Assembly: GCF_018760735.1 (NCBI RefSeq)
Contig: NZ_JAHHZN010000015.1
Location: 1 to 64,000, forward strand
DNA from: Hymenobacter piscis
GTDB taxonomy: Bacteria > Bacteroidota > Bacteroidia > Cytophagales > Hymenobacteraceae
DNA length: 64,000 nucleotides
Reading direction: 5' to 3'
The position numbers and the translations under genes were made by a program. Within the stretch, counting starts at the first letter, position 1, and every line of letters begins with the position of its first letter. Below the pieces are notes generated by a model. The model saw only the letters and a list, made by a program, of their open reading frames with translations, was not told the origin of the DNA and ran no database searches. Positions 29,636 through 38,262 of this stretch are shown here, piece by piece.

Positions 29636-29647
29636 CACGGCAAAAAA

Positions 29648-29807
29648 GAACGTCATGCTGAGCGAAGCGGGAGGCGAAGTCGAAGCATCTCTACCGCTGG
29701 CTATCAACCTGATTCCAACGACAACCGCTCCATAGCCCAGGGTTTAAACCCTGGGCTATGGAACCACACGAAGCGGTAGAGATGCTTCGGCTGCGCTCAG
29801 CATGACG
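29648..29807. repeat. composite inverted repeat, CGTCATGCTGAGC family with inner palindrome
   Basis: The outer arms, 29648-29698 and 29771-29807, are inverted copies that share ATGCTGAGC and GAAGCATCTCTACCGCT. Between them lies a perfect 32-bp palindrome (29730-29761) built on CCATAGCCCAGGG. A second copy of the same composite lies at 32213-32363. Confidence 0.95.
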
Positions 29808-29837
29808 GACAACAACAGAACTGAAATCCAGACAACT

Positions 29838-30746
29838 ATGAGTACCACTTTCGATTACCTCGACCGGCTGGAAGCCGAAGCCATCCACATCCTGCGGGAG
29901 GTGGCGGGGCAGTTTGAGCGGCCGGCCCTGCTGTTCTCGGGCGGCAAGGATTCCATTGTGCTCACGCGCCTGGCCGAAAAGGCCTTCCGCCCCGGCCGCT
30001 TCCCCTTCCCGCTGGTACACGTGGATACCGGCCACAACTTCCCCGAGGTGCTGCAGTACCGCGACGAGCTGGCCGCCCGCCTGGGGGAAAAGCTGGTGGT
30101 GCGCAAGGTGGAGGATACCATTAAGCGGCAGCGCCTGCGTGAGCCGGGCGGCAAGTACCCCAGCCGCAACCCCCTGCAAACCTACACCCTGCTGGAGGTG
30201 ATTGAGGAGTTCGAGTTCGACGCCTGCATCGGTGGGGCCCGCCGCGACGAGGAAAAGGCCCGGGCCAAGGAGCGCATCTTCTCGGTGCGCGACGAGTTTG
30301 GCCAGTGGGACCCCAAGCGCCAGCGCCCCGAGCTCTGGAACATCTACAACGGCCGCATCCAGAAGGGCGAAAACGTGCGCGTGTTCCCCATTTCCAACTG
30401 GACGGAGCTGGACGTGTGGCGCTACATCCAGCGCGAAAACATTCCGCTGCCCGACATCTACTTCGGCCACGAGCGCACCTGCGTGGTGCTGCCCTCGGGC
30501 CAGCTCCTGGGCCTCACCGAGCATTTGCAATTGGATGAGGAGGACGAAATCGTGACCCGGCAGGTGCGCTTCCGTACCGTGGGCGACTCCACCTGCACCG
30601 CCGCCGTGGAAAGCGACGCCCGCACCGTGGAAGACATCATCCAGGACCTGCTGCTGGCCAAAGTAAGCGAGCGGGGCGCCACCCGCCTCGACGACAACAT
30701 ATCCGAAGCCGGCATGGAAGACCGCAAGCGGAACGGATATTTCTAA
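29838..30746 (+). CDS. cysD: sulfate adenylyltransferase subunit 2, CysD
   Basis: A 302-residue PP-loop subunit of ATP sulfurylase, which makes adenylyl-sulfate from sulfate and ATP. The PP-loop SGGKDS covers residues 34-39, and GGARRDEEKARAKERIFS near 134 and RKRNGYF at the C-terminus are typical. It works with CysN, encoded next. ATG 29838 gives the usual MxxFDYLDRLEAEAIHI opening; ATG 29802 lies inside the repeat. Confidence 0.97.
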   Translation: MSTTFDYLDRLEAEAIHILREVAGQFERPALLFSGGKDSIVLTRLAEKAFRPGRFPFPLVHVDTGHNFPEVLQYRDELAARLGEKLVVRKVEDTIKRQRLREPGGKYPSRNPLQTYTLLEVIEEFEFDACIGGARRDEEKARAKERIFSVRDEFGQWDPKRQRPELWNIYNGRIQKGENVRVFPISNWTELDVWRYIQRENIPLPDIYFGHERTCVVLPSGQLLGLTEHLQLDEEDEIVTRQVRFRTVGDSTCTAAVESDARTVEDIIQDLLLAKVSERGATRLDDNISEAGMEDRKRNGYF

Positions 30747-30904
30747 ATGTGTGAAATGTGACGAATGTGGGTGAATGTGAGAAATAAAGGGTGCACCGTC
30801 CGACACAATGACGCGCCGCTCTGCTGCTCTTTCTCACCACTCATTCCACTTCGCTGAACAGTCATTTTTCACATTTCTCACATTCACCCACATTCTTCAC
30901 ATTA
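30747..30904. repeat. intergenic inverted repeat, AATGTG family
   Basis: The left arm (30747-30786) begins directly after the cysD stop. The right arm (30863-30904) ends 5 nt before the GTG of cysN. They are inverse copies built on AATGTG/CACATT. Confidence 0.92.
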
Positions 30905-30909
30905 CAACC

Positions 30910-32199
30910 GTGGACTTACTTCGATTTATCACCTGCGGGAGCGTGGATGACGGCAAGAGCACCCTGATTGGGCGGCTGCTGTACGACTCCGAATCGGTGT
31001 CGCTGGACGTGCTGGCGGCGCTGGAGAAGCGGCAGGCTTCTAATGGCACCGTGGATCTGGCCTTGCTGACCGATGGCCTGCGGGCCGAGCGGGAACAGGG
31101 CATCACCATCGATGTGGCCTACAAGTACTTCACCACGCCCCGCCGCAAGTTCATCATCACCGATGCGCCCGGCCATGTGCAGTACACCCGCAACATGGTA
31201 ACCGGGGCCAGCAACGCCGATCTGGCCATTGTGCTGGTGGATGCCCGCCAGGGCGTGATTGAGCAAACCCGCCGCCACACCCTCATTGCCGCGCTGCTGG
31301 GCATCCGGCACTTTGTGCTGGCTGTGAACAAGATGGACCTGGTGAACTACGACGAGGCCGTATTTGCCCGCATTGCCACCGACTACGCCGAGCTGACCAA
31401 CCACTTCAACCTGCCCGCCGCCACGGCCATTCCGCTGAGTGCCTTGCAGGGCGACAACGTGGTGAAGCCCAGCCAGCACCTGCCCTGGTACACCGGCCCC
31501 AGCCTGCTCCAGCACCTGGAAAGCGTGCCCGGCGCCCAGGAAACCGAGGCCGCGCCCCGCTTCCAGGTACAGTACGTCATCCGGCCCCAGACGCCCGAGC
31601 TGCCCGACTACCGTGGCTACGCCGGCCAGATTCTGAGCGGTCAGTACCGCCGCGGCCAGCGCGTGCGGGTGCTGCCCTCGGGTCTGGAATCAGAAATTGA
31701 AGCCATTGAGGTAAACCAGCAGGAAGTGGAAACCGCCGCGGCCCCGCAGGCCGTGGTAATCCGTCTGCGTGACGACGTGGACGTGAGCCGCGGCGACGCC
31801 CTGGTGCCCGCCGGCCCCGAGGAGCCCACCCTCACCCGCGAGCTGGAAGCCACCCTGTGCTGGATGAGCGAGCAGCCTCTGTGGCCCGGGCGCAAGCTGC
31901 TGGTGCAGCACCACTCGGCCCTCTCGAAAGCAGCCGTATCGGCCATCCTTTACAAGGTGAACGTGCAGACCTTCGCCCGGGTGCACACCGAGCAGGCCCA
32001 GCTCAACGACATCGTGCGGGTGCGCCTCAAAACCGCCCTGCCCCTGGCCGTGGACCTCTACGCCGACAACCGCACCACCGGCTCCTTCATCTTGGTAGAC
32101 GAGCTGACCGGCGACACCCTGGCCGCCGGCCTGGTAGAAGCCGCCAACTCCGAGTACTTCACCGCCCCCGTAGCACCACCGGTAGCGTTTTCAATTTAG
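30910..32199 (+). CDS. cysN: sulfate adenylyltransferase subunit 1 (GTPase), CysN
   Basis: A 429-residue EF-Tu-like GTPase that drives ATP sulfurylase. The P-loop is GSVDDGKST (10-18), switch II DAPGHVQYTRNM near 86, and NKMDLVNYD near 140. There is no C-terminal APS-kinase domain, as expected with an APS-type CysH. GTG 30910 is chosen because the next residues, DLLRFITCGSVDDGKS, match the family start; the upstream ATG at 30808 lies in the repeat. Confidence 0.96.
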   Translation: MDLLRFITCGSVDDGKSTLIGRLLYDSESVSLDVLAALEKRQASNGTVDLALLTDGLRAEREQGITIDVAYKYFTTPRRKFIITDAPGHVQYTRNMVTGASNADLAIVLVDARQGVIEQTRRHTLIAALLGIRHFVLAVNKMDLVNYDEAVFARIATDYAELTNHFNLPAATAIPLSALQGDNVVKPSQHLPWYTGPSLLQHLESVPGAQETEAAPRFQVQYVIRPQTPELPDYRGYAGQILSGQYRRGQRVRVLPSGLESEIEAIEVNQQEVETAAAPQAVVIRLRDDVDVSRGDALVPAGPEEPTLTRELEATLCWMSEQPLWPGRKLLVQHHSALSKAAVSAILYKVNVQTFARVHTEQAQLNDIVRVRLKTALPLAVDLYADNRTTGSFILVDELTGDTLAAGLVEAANSEYFTAPVAPPVAFSI

Positions 32200-32212
32200 G
32201 CTGCTGACGAAC

Positions 32213-32363
32213 AGAACGTCATGCTGAGCGCAGCCGAAGCATCTCTACCTCTGGCTAATCAGATGGCAGCACCGATAACCGCTCCATAGCCCAGGGTTTA
32301 AACCCTGGGCTACTGAACCGCCACAACGAAGCGGTAGAGATGCTTCGGCAAGCTCAGCATGAC
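32213..32363. repeat. composite inverted repeat, second copy
   Basis: Outer arms 32213-32249 and 32331-32363 with an inner AGCCCAGGG palindrome (32284-32312), in the same layout as 29648-29807. The inner palindrome differs by one or two bases at its right end. A short TCACCATT-like tail (32378-32400) abuts the cobA ATG. Confidence 0.93.
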
Positions 32364-32400
32364 CGACAATTTACTCATTCACCACTTCACCATTTCACTG

Positions 32401-33162
32401 ATGCAAACGCCCCGCCTTACGGTACTGGGTGCCGGCCCCGGCGACCCGGAGCTGCTCACGCTCAAAGGGGCGCGGGTGCTGTCGGAAGCCGATGTGATTT
32501 TGTACGACGCGCTGGCCAACCGCGCCCTGCTCGGGCACGCTCGCCCCGAGACCGTGCTGGTGCCCGTGGGCAAGCGGCGCGGCATGCGCAGCCACTCGCA
32601 GGACGATATCAACGCCCTGATTGTGGACCACGCCCGCCGCTACGGCCACGTGGTGCGCCTCAAGGGCGGCGACCCGTTTGTGTTCGGGCGCGGCCGGGAG
32701 GAAATGCTCTACGCCGAAGCTCACGGCCTGCTCACGGACTACGTGCCCGGCATCAGCAGCGCAGTGGCTGCCGCCGGGACAGCGGGTATTCCGGTCACGC
32801 ACCGGGGCCTGAGCGAAGGGTTCCGGGTGATTACGGCCACCACCGCCACCGGCGAGCTGGCCGGCAGCATCCGGGAAGCCGCCCAGGACGCCCGCGGCAC
32901 CACCGTCATTCTGATGGGCCTGGGCGAGCTGCCGCGCATTGTGCAGGCCTTCTGCGAGCAGGGCCACGCCGACACCCCGGCCGCCATCATCCAGAACGGC
33001 ACCCTACCCCACGCCCGGCTGGTAACTGGCCCCGTAGCCGAGCTGCCCGCCCGCGCCGCCGCCGCCGAAATAGGTGCGCCGGCCATCATCATCATTGGCG
33101 AAGTAACCCGCCTGGCTACTCCGGAGAAACTAGCGCTGCTGCCGGAACTGTACGCGGCGTAG
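32401..33162 (+). CDS. cobA: uroporphyrinogen-III C-methyltransferase, CobA
   Basis: A 253-residue SAM-dependent methyltransferase that makes precorrin-2, the precursor of the siroheme in sulfite reductase. Motifs are LGAGPGDPELLTLKG (about residues 8-22), VRLKGGDPFVFGRG near 84, and PGISSAVAAAGTAGIPVTHR near 116. This is the stand-alone form without the CysG N-terminal domain, which here is fused to a permease (38263). The stop TAG forms the first bases of the following inverted repeat. Confidence 0.95.
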   Translation: MQTPRLTVLGAGPGDPELLTLKGARVLSEADVILYDALANRALLGHARPETVLVPVGKRRGMRSHSQDDINALIVDHARRYGHVVRLKGGDPFVFGRGREEMLYAEAHGLLTDYVPGISSAVAAAGTAGIPVTHRGLSEGFRVITATTATGELAGSIREAAQDARGTTVILMGLGELPRIVQAFCEQGHADTPAAIIQNGTLPHARLVTGPVAELPARAAAAEIGAPAIIIIGEVTRLATPEKLALLPELYAA

Positions 33163-33344
33163 TCGCCTCACCCCCAACCCCCTCTCCGAAACAGGAGAGG
33201 GGGCTCTAACTCTAGCTTTAGCAACTGTTCAGCCATACTCTCCGCCCCGCTCTTTCTTCCTGAACAGGAAGTAACACTAGATCTAAAAACTAGTGCTAGA
33301 GCCCCCTCTCCTTTTCGGAGAGGGGGTTGGGGGTGAGGCGACTA
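33160..33344. repeat. intergenic inverted repeat, TCACCCCCAACCCC family
   Basis: Arms 33160-33191 and 33313-33344 are perfect inverses over 32 bp, and the similarity extends inward. The left arm starts with the TAG stop codon of cobA. Each arm also holds a CCCTCTCC/GGAGAGGG hairpin. Confidence 0.95.
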
Positions 33345-33374
33345 CGACTAGAGCAGCCCCAACCACTACGTCCT

Positions 33375-35231
33375 ATGTCTCTTCTTTCAGCTTCCCCCAC
33401 GCTTCCCATTGGCCTCGACGACCAGGCGCTGCAGCAGCTGGCGGCAGGCCTCACCTCCCAGCAACTGGTGTGGCTGAGCGGCTACCTCTACGGCCGCGCC
33501 GGCGCGGCAGCGGCTACCGTTGCGGCCGTAGCCCCGGCTCCGGCGGTGGCGGAAGCCGCCGCGGCTAGTCGGCTTACCATCCTGTTCGGCTCTCAGACCG
33601 GCAACAGCAAGAAAGCCGCCGGCCTGGTGGCCGAGGCGGCCCGCCGCCGGGGCCTGCAGCCGCAGGTGCGCGACATGAACGACTACCCCACCAAAGACCT
33701 CAAAACCGAGCAGCAGTTGCTGGTGGTGGTGAGCACCCAGGGGGAAGGCGACCCGCCCATTGCGGCCGAGGAGCTGCACCAGTTCCTGCTCAGCAGCCGC
33801 GCCCCCAAGCTGCCCGACCTGCAGTACGCCGTGCTGGCCCTGGGCGACAAAAGCTACCTGCAGTTCTGCCAGACCGGCTTCGAGTTCGACCAGCGCCTGG
33901 CCGAGCTGGGTGGCCGCCGCCTCGTGGAGCGGCTGGACTGCGACGTGACCTTCGAGGACGAAACCCGCCAGTGGGCCGAGCAGGTGCTCAGTCGCATTGC
34001 CGAGCTGCAGCCCGCCCCGGCTCCCGTAACGGCTGGTACCGCCGTGGCCGCGCCGGTGGCGGCCTCGGTAGGTGCGGGCTACGCGCCGGAAGTGGCCCCG
34101 CTGCCCGCCGCCGTGGAGTACAACGCCCGCAACCCCTTCGGGGCGGAGCTGCTGGAAAAGATTCAGCTCAACGGCCGGGGCTCCACCAAGGAAACCTACC
34201 ACCTGGAGTTCTCCCTAACTGATTCGGGCCTGACTTACGAGCCCGGCGACGCCCTGATGGTGCAGCCCCGCAACCGCCCCGCGCTGGTGCAAGAGGTGCT
34301 GCAGGCTGCCCGCCTAGCCGAAGCTACCCCGGTGCGCCTCGAAGCCGAGGAACTGGACCTGACCACCGTCCTCACCGAGCGGCTGGAGCTGTCGGTTATC
34401 ACCCGCGACGTGCTGGAGCGCTACGCCGCCGTGGCCCCGCAGTACCCGCGCCTCCGCGAAATTCTGGCTGATACGGCCGGGCTGGGCACCTACCTGTACG
34501 GCCGCGACGTGGCCGATTTGCTGACCGAGTTTCCGGTGGAGCTGTCGGGGCAGCAGCTGGCGGCGGTGCTGCGGCCGTTGCCGGCCCGGGCGTATTCCAT
34601 TGCCTCGTCGCTGCTGGCCCACCCCGAGGAAGTGCACCTGACGGTGGGGGCCGTGCGCTACGAAACCCACGGCCGCGCCAAGCACGGGGCCTGCTCCGGC
34701 TACCAGGCCGACCACCTCAGCCTCGGCGACACGGCCCGGGTGTGGGTGGACCGCAACGAGTACTTCAAGCTACCGCAGGACGCCGCCACCGACATCATCA
34801 TGGTGGGCCCCGGCACCGGGGTAGCGCCCTTCCGGGCCTTCGTGGAGGAGCGGGCCGAAACCGGCGCTACCGGCCGCAACTGGCTGCTGTTCGGTAACCC
34901 CCACTTCACCACCGACTTCCTGTACCAGACCGAGTGGCAGCAGCACCTCAAGCGCGGCACCCTCGACCGCCTCGACGTGGCCTTCTCCCGCGACCAGGCC
35001 CAGAAGCGCTACGTGCAGCACCGCCTGCTGGAACAGAGCCGCCGCGTGTACGAGCAGCTCGAAAACGGGGCCTACTTCTATGTGTGCGGCGACAAGTCCC
35101 GCATGGCCCACGACGTGCAGCAGGCTCTGCGCCAGATCATCCAGCAGGAAAGCGGCCATGACGCCGATTACGCCGCTGAGTACCTGCGCCAGCTCAAAAA
35201 GTCGCGCCGGTTTTTGGAGGATGTGTATTAG
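33375..35231 (+). CDS. cysJ: sulfite reductase flavoprotein subunit, CysJ
   Basis: A 618-residue diflavin reductase. An N-terminal helix segment (LTSQQLVWLSGYLYGR, like CysJ) leads to an Ala-rich linker (about 40-65), then flavodoxin FMN domain with FGSQTGNSKKA near 74, another Ala/Pro linker, then FAD-binding (RAYSIASSLL near 403) and NADPH domains (GPGTGVAPFRAF near 478). The C-terminus, ending YLRQLKKSRRFLEDVY, is the usual one. It passes electrons from NADPH to CysI, encoded two genes later. Start ATG 33375. Confidence 0.94.
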   Translation: MSLLSASPTLPIGLDDQALQQLAAGLTSQQLVWLSGYLYGRAGAAAATVAAVAPAPAVAEAAAASRLTILFGSQTGNSKKAAGLVAEAARRRGLQPQVRDMNDYPTKDLKTEQQLLVVVSTQGEGDPPIAAEELHQFLLSSRAPKLPDLQYAVLALGDKSYLQFCQTGFEFDQRLAELGGRRLVERLDCDVTFEDETRQWAEQVLSRIAELQPAPAPVTAGTAVAAPVAASVGAGYAPEVAPLPAAVEYNARNPFGAELLEKIQLNGRGSTKETYHLEFSLTDSGLTYEPGDALMVQPRNRPALVQEVLQAARLAEATPVRLEAEELDLTTVLTERLELSVITRDVLERYAAVAPQYPRLREILADTAGLGTYLYGRDVADLLTEFPVELSGQQLAAVLRPLPARAYSIASSLLAHPEEVHLTVGAVRYETHGRAKHGACSGYQADHLSLGDTARVWVDRNEYFKLPQDAATDIIMVGPGTGVAPFRAFVEERAETGATGRNWLLFGNPHFTTDFLYQTEWQQHLKRGTLDRLDVAFSRDQAQKRYVQHRLLEQSRRVYEQLENGAYFYVCGDKSRMAHDVQQALRQIIQQESGHDADYAAEYLRQLKKSRRFLEDVY

Positions 35232-35273
35232 TAGTGAGACGTGAGTAGTGAGATGGTAATCATCTGCCACCGA

Positions 35274-35444
35274 TGTAGAGACGCAACATCTTGCGTCTCC
35301 CGTCAGAACAGCCGGAACTACACGAACCGCCGCCCCATGTAGAGACGCGACACTTCGCGTCTCCCGCCAGAACGACCAGCACCGTTTACCGCTTCAACGA
35401 AACAACATCAGCAACGACGAGACGCAAAATATTGCGTCTCTACA
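35274..35444. repeat. three copies of the GAGACGC hairpin family
   Basis: Two direct copies (35274-35299 and 35339-35364) and one inverted copy (35419-35444) of TGTAGAGACGC followed by its complement. The same family forms the inner layer at 23715-23798. Confidence 0.92.
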
Positions 35445-35454
35445 ACCGCCCAGC

Positions 35455-35502
35455 CCGTCAGGCTCCCCCTCTCCCCCTGGAGAGGGGGCCGGGGGGTGAG
35501 GC
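35455..35502. repeat. palindromic element, CCCCCTCTCC family
   Basis: A hairpin of CCCCTCTCC and GGAGAGGGG flanked by CGTCAGG and TGAGGC, ending 7 nt before the ATG at 35510. It matches the coding copy at 23933-23981. Confidence 0.92.
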
Positions 35503-35509
35503 CCACATT

Positions 35510-36220
35510 ATGACCAAGACCCGCTCAATTCTGTTGCTGATCCTGCTGCCCCTGGCCCATCTGGCCAGCGGCCAGACCACGCATGAGCGCGGCTATTGGC
35601 TGCGGGCTTACCTGCGGGTGCAGCTCTCGGAGCGCTGGGCCTGGCACAGCGAGCTAGATGAGCGGCGGCTGCTCAGCCCCGGCCGGCAGTGGCAGCTCAT
35701 CACCCACCAGCACCTGCACTACCGGCTTGCCCGGCCGCTGGATGTGGCCCTGGGCCTGAGCTACCCCCGCCAGCCGCCCGCCTCGGGCGGCCGGGCGCTG
35801 CAGGAGTGGCGCGGCTTTGGGGAGGCCACCCTCACCACCCCGCTCAGCTCGCGGGTGCGCCTGCAGAACCGGCTGCGCCTGGAGCAACGCTGGCTGGAGC
35901 CCGCCGCTGCCGAGCAGCCCGGTCCCTGGGAAAGTCGGGGCCGCCTGCGGTACCGCGTGCAGGCCGACTGGCAGCTCACCCCCGCCTGGAAGCTGCGCGC
36001 TTCCGATGAAGTGCTGTTTCATCCCGACCAGTTCGACCAGAACCGCGTGTACGCCGGCGTGGAGCGGCAGCTGAGGGCTGGTTTCGCCGCCGAGCTGGGT
36101 TACCTCTGGTTCTACCAGCACCGCTACCACCGCCCCGATTACTTCAGCCGCGACGTGCTACGCCTCACCTTGTTCAAAGACCTGCGCCTGCATCGTCCGC
36201 CGCCCACGCCCCAGGGCTGA
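35510..36220 (+). CDS. DUF2490-family outer-membrane-like protein
   Basis: A 236-residue exported protein with a signal peptide (MTKTRSILLLILLPLAHLASG). The rest is a series of amphipathic beta strands with many aromatic and Arg residues (RVQLSERWAWHSELDERRL, RLQNRLRLEQRWLE), as in DUF2490 proteins, which are predicted beta-barrels. The function is unknown. It lies between cysJ and cysI, so it is probably expressed with sulfite reductase. Its TGA stop lies inside the CAGGGCTGAAGCCCTGG palindrome. Confidence 0.82.
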   Translation: MTKTRSILLLILLPLAHLASGQTTHERGYWLRAYLRVQLSERWAWHSELDERRLLSPGRQWQLITHQHLHYRLARPLDVALGLSYPRQPPASGGRALQEWRGFGEATLTTPLSSRVRLQNRLRLEQRWLEPAAAEQPGPWESRGRLRYRVQADWQLTPAWKLRASDEVLFHPDQFDQNRVYAGVERQLRAGFAAELGYLWFYQHRYHRPDYFSRDVLRLTLFKDLRLHRPPPTPQG

Positions 36221-36331
36221 AGCCCTGGGCTACGCAGCGCCCTGACAGCCTTGAATACGGAAGCCTGTTGCTCCAATAGCACTCCGTAACCCGCTACCTA
36301 GCCCAGGGCTTTAGCCCTAGGACCACCGAAA
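36209..36331. repeat. intergenic inverted repeat, AGCCCAGGG family
   Basis: A left palindrome (36209-36232) contains the stop of the DUF2490 gene. A right palindrome (36299-36322) lies shortly before the cysI ATG. The two are related to the inner palindromes at 29730 and 32284. Confidence 0.88.
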
Positions 36332-36346
36332 CCCAGAACCACCACC

Positions 36347-38062
36347 ATGTCCAACGCCCCCAAACTTTCCGAAGTCGAGCACGTCAAGGAAGCCAGCAAC
36401 TACCTGCGCGGCACCCTGGCCGAAAGCCTCGTGAACCCGCTCACCGGTGCCCTCTACCCCGACGATACCCACCTGATCAAGTTCCACGGCTCCTACCAGC
36501 AGACCGACCGGGACCTGGACTCGGAGCGCAAGCGCCAGAAGCTGGAGCCGCTCTACTCGCTCATGATTCGGGTGCGGGTGCCGGGCGGCATTGCCTCGCC
36601 GGCCCAGTGGTTGTGCATGGATGAGCTGGCCGACCAGTACGGCAACCACACGCTCAAGCTCACCACCCGCCAGGCCTTTCAGCTGCACGGCGTGCTCAAG
36701 CGCGACCTGAAAAAGACCATCCAGGGCTTCAATGAGGCCCTGCTGGACAGCATTGCGGGCTGCGGCGACGTGAACCGTAACGTGATGTGCAACCCCAACC
36801 CGCACGAGAGCCCCCTGCACGCGGCCGTGTACGAGGTGTCGAAGCAGATCAGCACCCACCTCACGCCCCGCACCTCGGCCTACTGGGACTTATGGCTGAA
36901 CGGGGAGCCGCAGTTCACCAGCGCCCCCAATGAGGGCGAGGAGGACGCCGAGCCCATCTACGGCAAAACCTACCTGCCCCGCAAGTTCAAGATTGCCCTG
37001 GCCATTCCGCCCTACAACGACACCGACATCTTCGCCAACGACCTGGGCCTGATTGCCATTGAGGAACGGGGCCAGCTGGTGGGCTTTAACGTGGCCGTGG
37101 GCGGCGGCATGGGCATGACCTTCGGCATGCCCGACACCTACCCGCGCCTGGCCGACATCATCGGCTTCGTACCCGCCGATAAAGTGGTGGACGCCTGCGA
37201 GAAAATCGTGACGATTCAGCGCGACTGGGGCAACCGGGAAAACCGCAAGTTCTCCCGCCTCAAGTACACCGTAGACCGCGTGGGCCTCGACGTGTTCAAA
37301 CAGGAGCTGGACCAGCGCCTGGGCTTCCCGGTGGAGCCCGCCCGCCCCTACCAGTTCCGCAGCTCCGGCGACGCCTACGGCTGGTCCATCCAAGCCAATG
37401 GCCGGGCCCACCTCACGCTGTTCGTGGAAGGCGGCCGCATCCTTGACCGGGACGGCTACGCGCTCAAAACCGCCCTGCGCGAAATTGCCGCCTTCCACAC
37501 CGGCGACTTCCGCCTCACCGGCAACCAGAACCTCATCATCGCCAACGTGGCCCCCGAGCACCGGCTGAGCGTGCAGGCGGTGTTGCAGCAGCACGGCGTG
37601 GCCGTGGAAGCGGGTAAGGAGCTGACCGGGCTGCGGCGCGGGGCGCTGGCCTGCGTGGCCCTGCCCACCTGCACGCTGGCCTTCGCGGAGGCCGAGCGGT
37701 ATCTTCCGGAATTATTGGATAGATTGGACCAGATCATTCGCCAACAGGGTCTGGCTCAGGACGATATTCTGCTGCGGATGACGGGCTGCCCCAACGGCTG
37801 CGCCCGCCCCTACCTCGGCGAAATCGGGCTGGTGGGCCGGGCCGTGGGCCGCTACAACCTGTACCTCGGTGCCGCTTTCAACGGGGAGCGGATGAACAAG
37901 CTCTACAAGGAAATGCTGGACGAAGACGGCATCGTGCAGGAACTCACGCCCCTGCTTGCCGACTACGCCCAGAACCGCCAGCCCCAGGAGCGGTTTGGTG
38001 ATTTCGTCATCCGCCAGGGCTACGTGCAGCCCACCGCAAGCGGCCTGACGTTTCACGAGTAA
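36347..38062 (+). CDS. cysI: sulfite reductase hemoprotein subunit, CysI
   Basis: A 571-residue siroheme- and [4Fe-4S]-containing enzyme that reduces sulfite to sulfide with six electrons. The cluster/siroheme Cys are 436, 442, 481 and 485, in ACVALPTC and TGCPNGCARP; they align with the E. coli CysI ligands. The substrate-binding basic residues lie in KLTTRQAFQLHG near 106. Full length. The close CysI similarity together with CysJ supports an NADPH-dependent enzyme. Confidence 0.96.
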   Translation: MSNAPKLSEVEHVKEASNYLRGTLAESLVNPLTGALYPDDTHLIKFHGSYQQTDRDLDSERKRQKLEPLYSLMIRVRVPGGIASPAQWLCMDELADQYGNHTLKLTTRQAFQLHGVLKRDLKKTIQGFNEALLDSIAGCGDVNRNVMCNPNPHESPLHAAVYEVSKQISTHLTPRTSAYWDLWLNGEPQFTSAPNEGEEDAEPIYGKTYLPRKFKIALAIPPYNDTDIFANDLGLIAIEERGQLVGFNVAVGGGMGMTFGMPDTYPRLADIIGFVPADKVVDACEKIVTIQRDWGNRENRKFSRLKYTVDRVGLDVFKQELDQRLGFPVEPARPYQFRSSGDAYGWSIQANGRAHLTLFVEGGRILDRDGYALKTALREIAAFHTGDFRLTGNQNLIIANVAPEHRLSVQAVLQQHGVAVEAGKELTGLRRGALACVALPTCTLAFAEAERYLPELLDRLDQIIRQQGLAQDDILLRMTGCPNGCARPYLGEIGLVGRAVGRYNLYLGAAFNGERMNKLYKEMLDEDGIVQELTPLLADYAQNRQPQERFGDFVIRQGYVQPTASGLTFHE

Positions 38063-38086
38063 CCGGTAGAACGAACAACATTAGTA

Positions 38087-38205
38087 CGTCATTCCGAGCA
38101 GCGCGAGGAATCTCGCGTGCTGACGTTGTAGCAGCTAATCCTAACAACAGGATTACCATTGCACGCAAGATTCCTCGACTTCGCTCCGCTGCGCTCGGAA
38201 TGACG
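38087..38205. repeat. intergenic inverted repeat, CGTCATTCCGAG family
   Basis: Arms 38087-38120 and 38161-38205 are inverted copies that share CGTCATTCCGAGC and GAGGAATC, with extra bases in the right arm. A small inner hairpin, TAATCCT/AGGATTA, lies at 38137-38156. Confidence 0.92.
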
Positions 38206-38262
38206 TTCTGTTAGTGCTGTTCTGCCTTCCTTTCCATCCGACCCCAACCATCGCCAACCACC

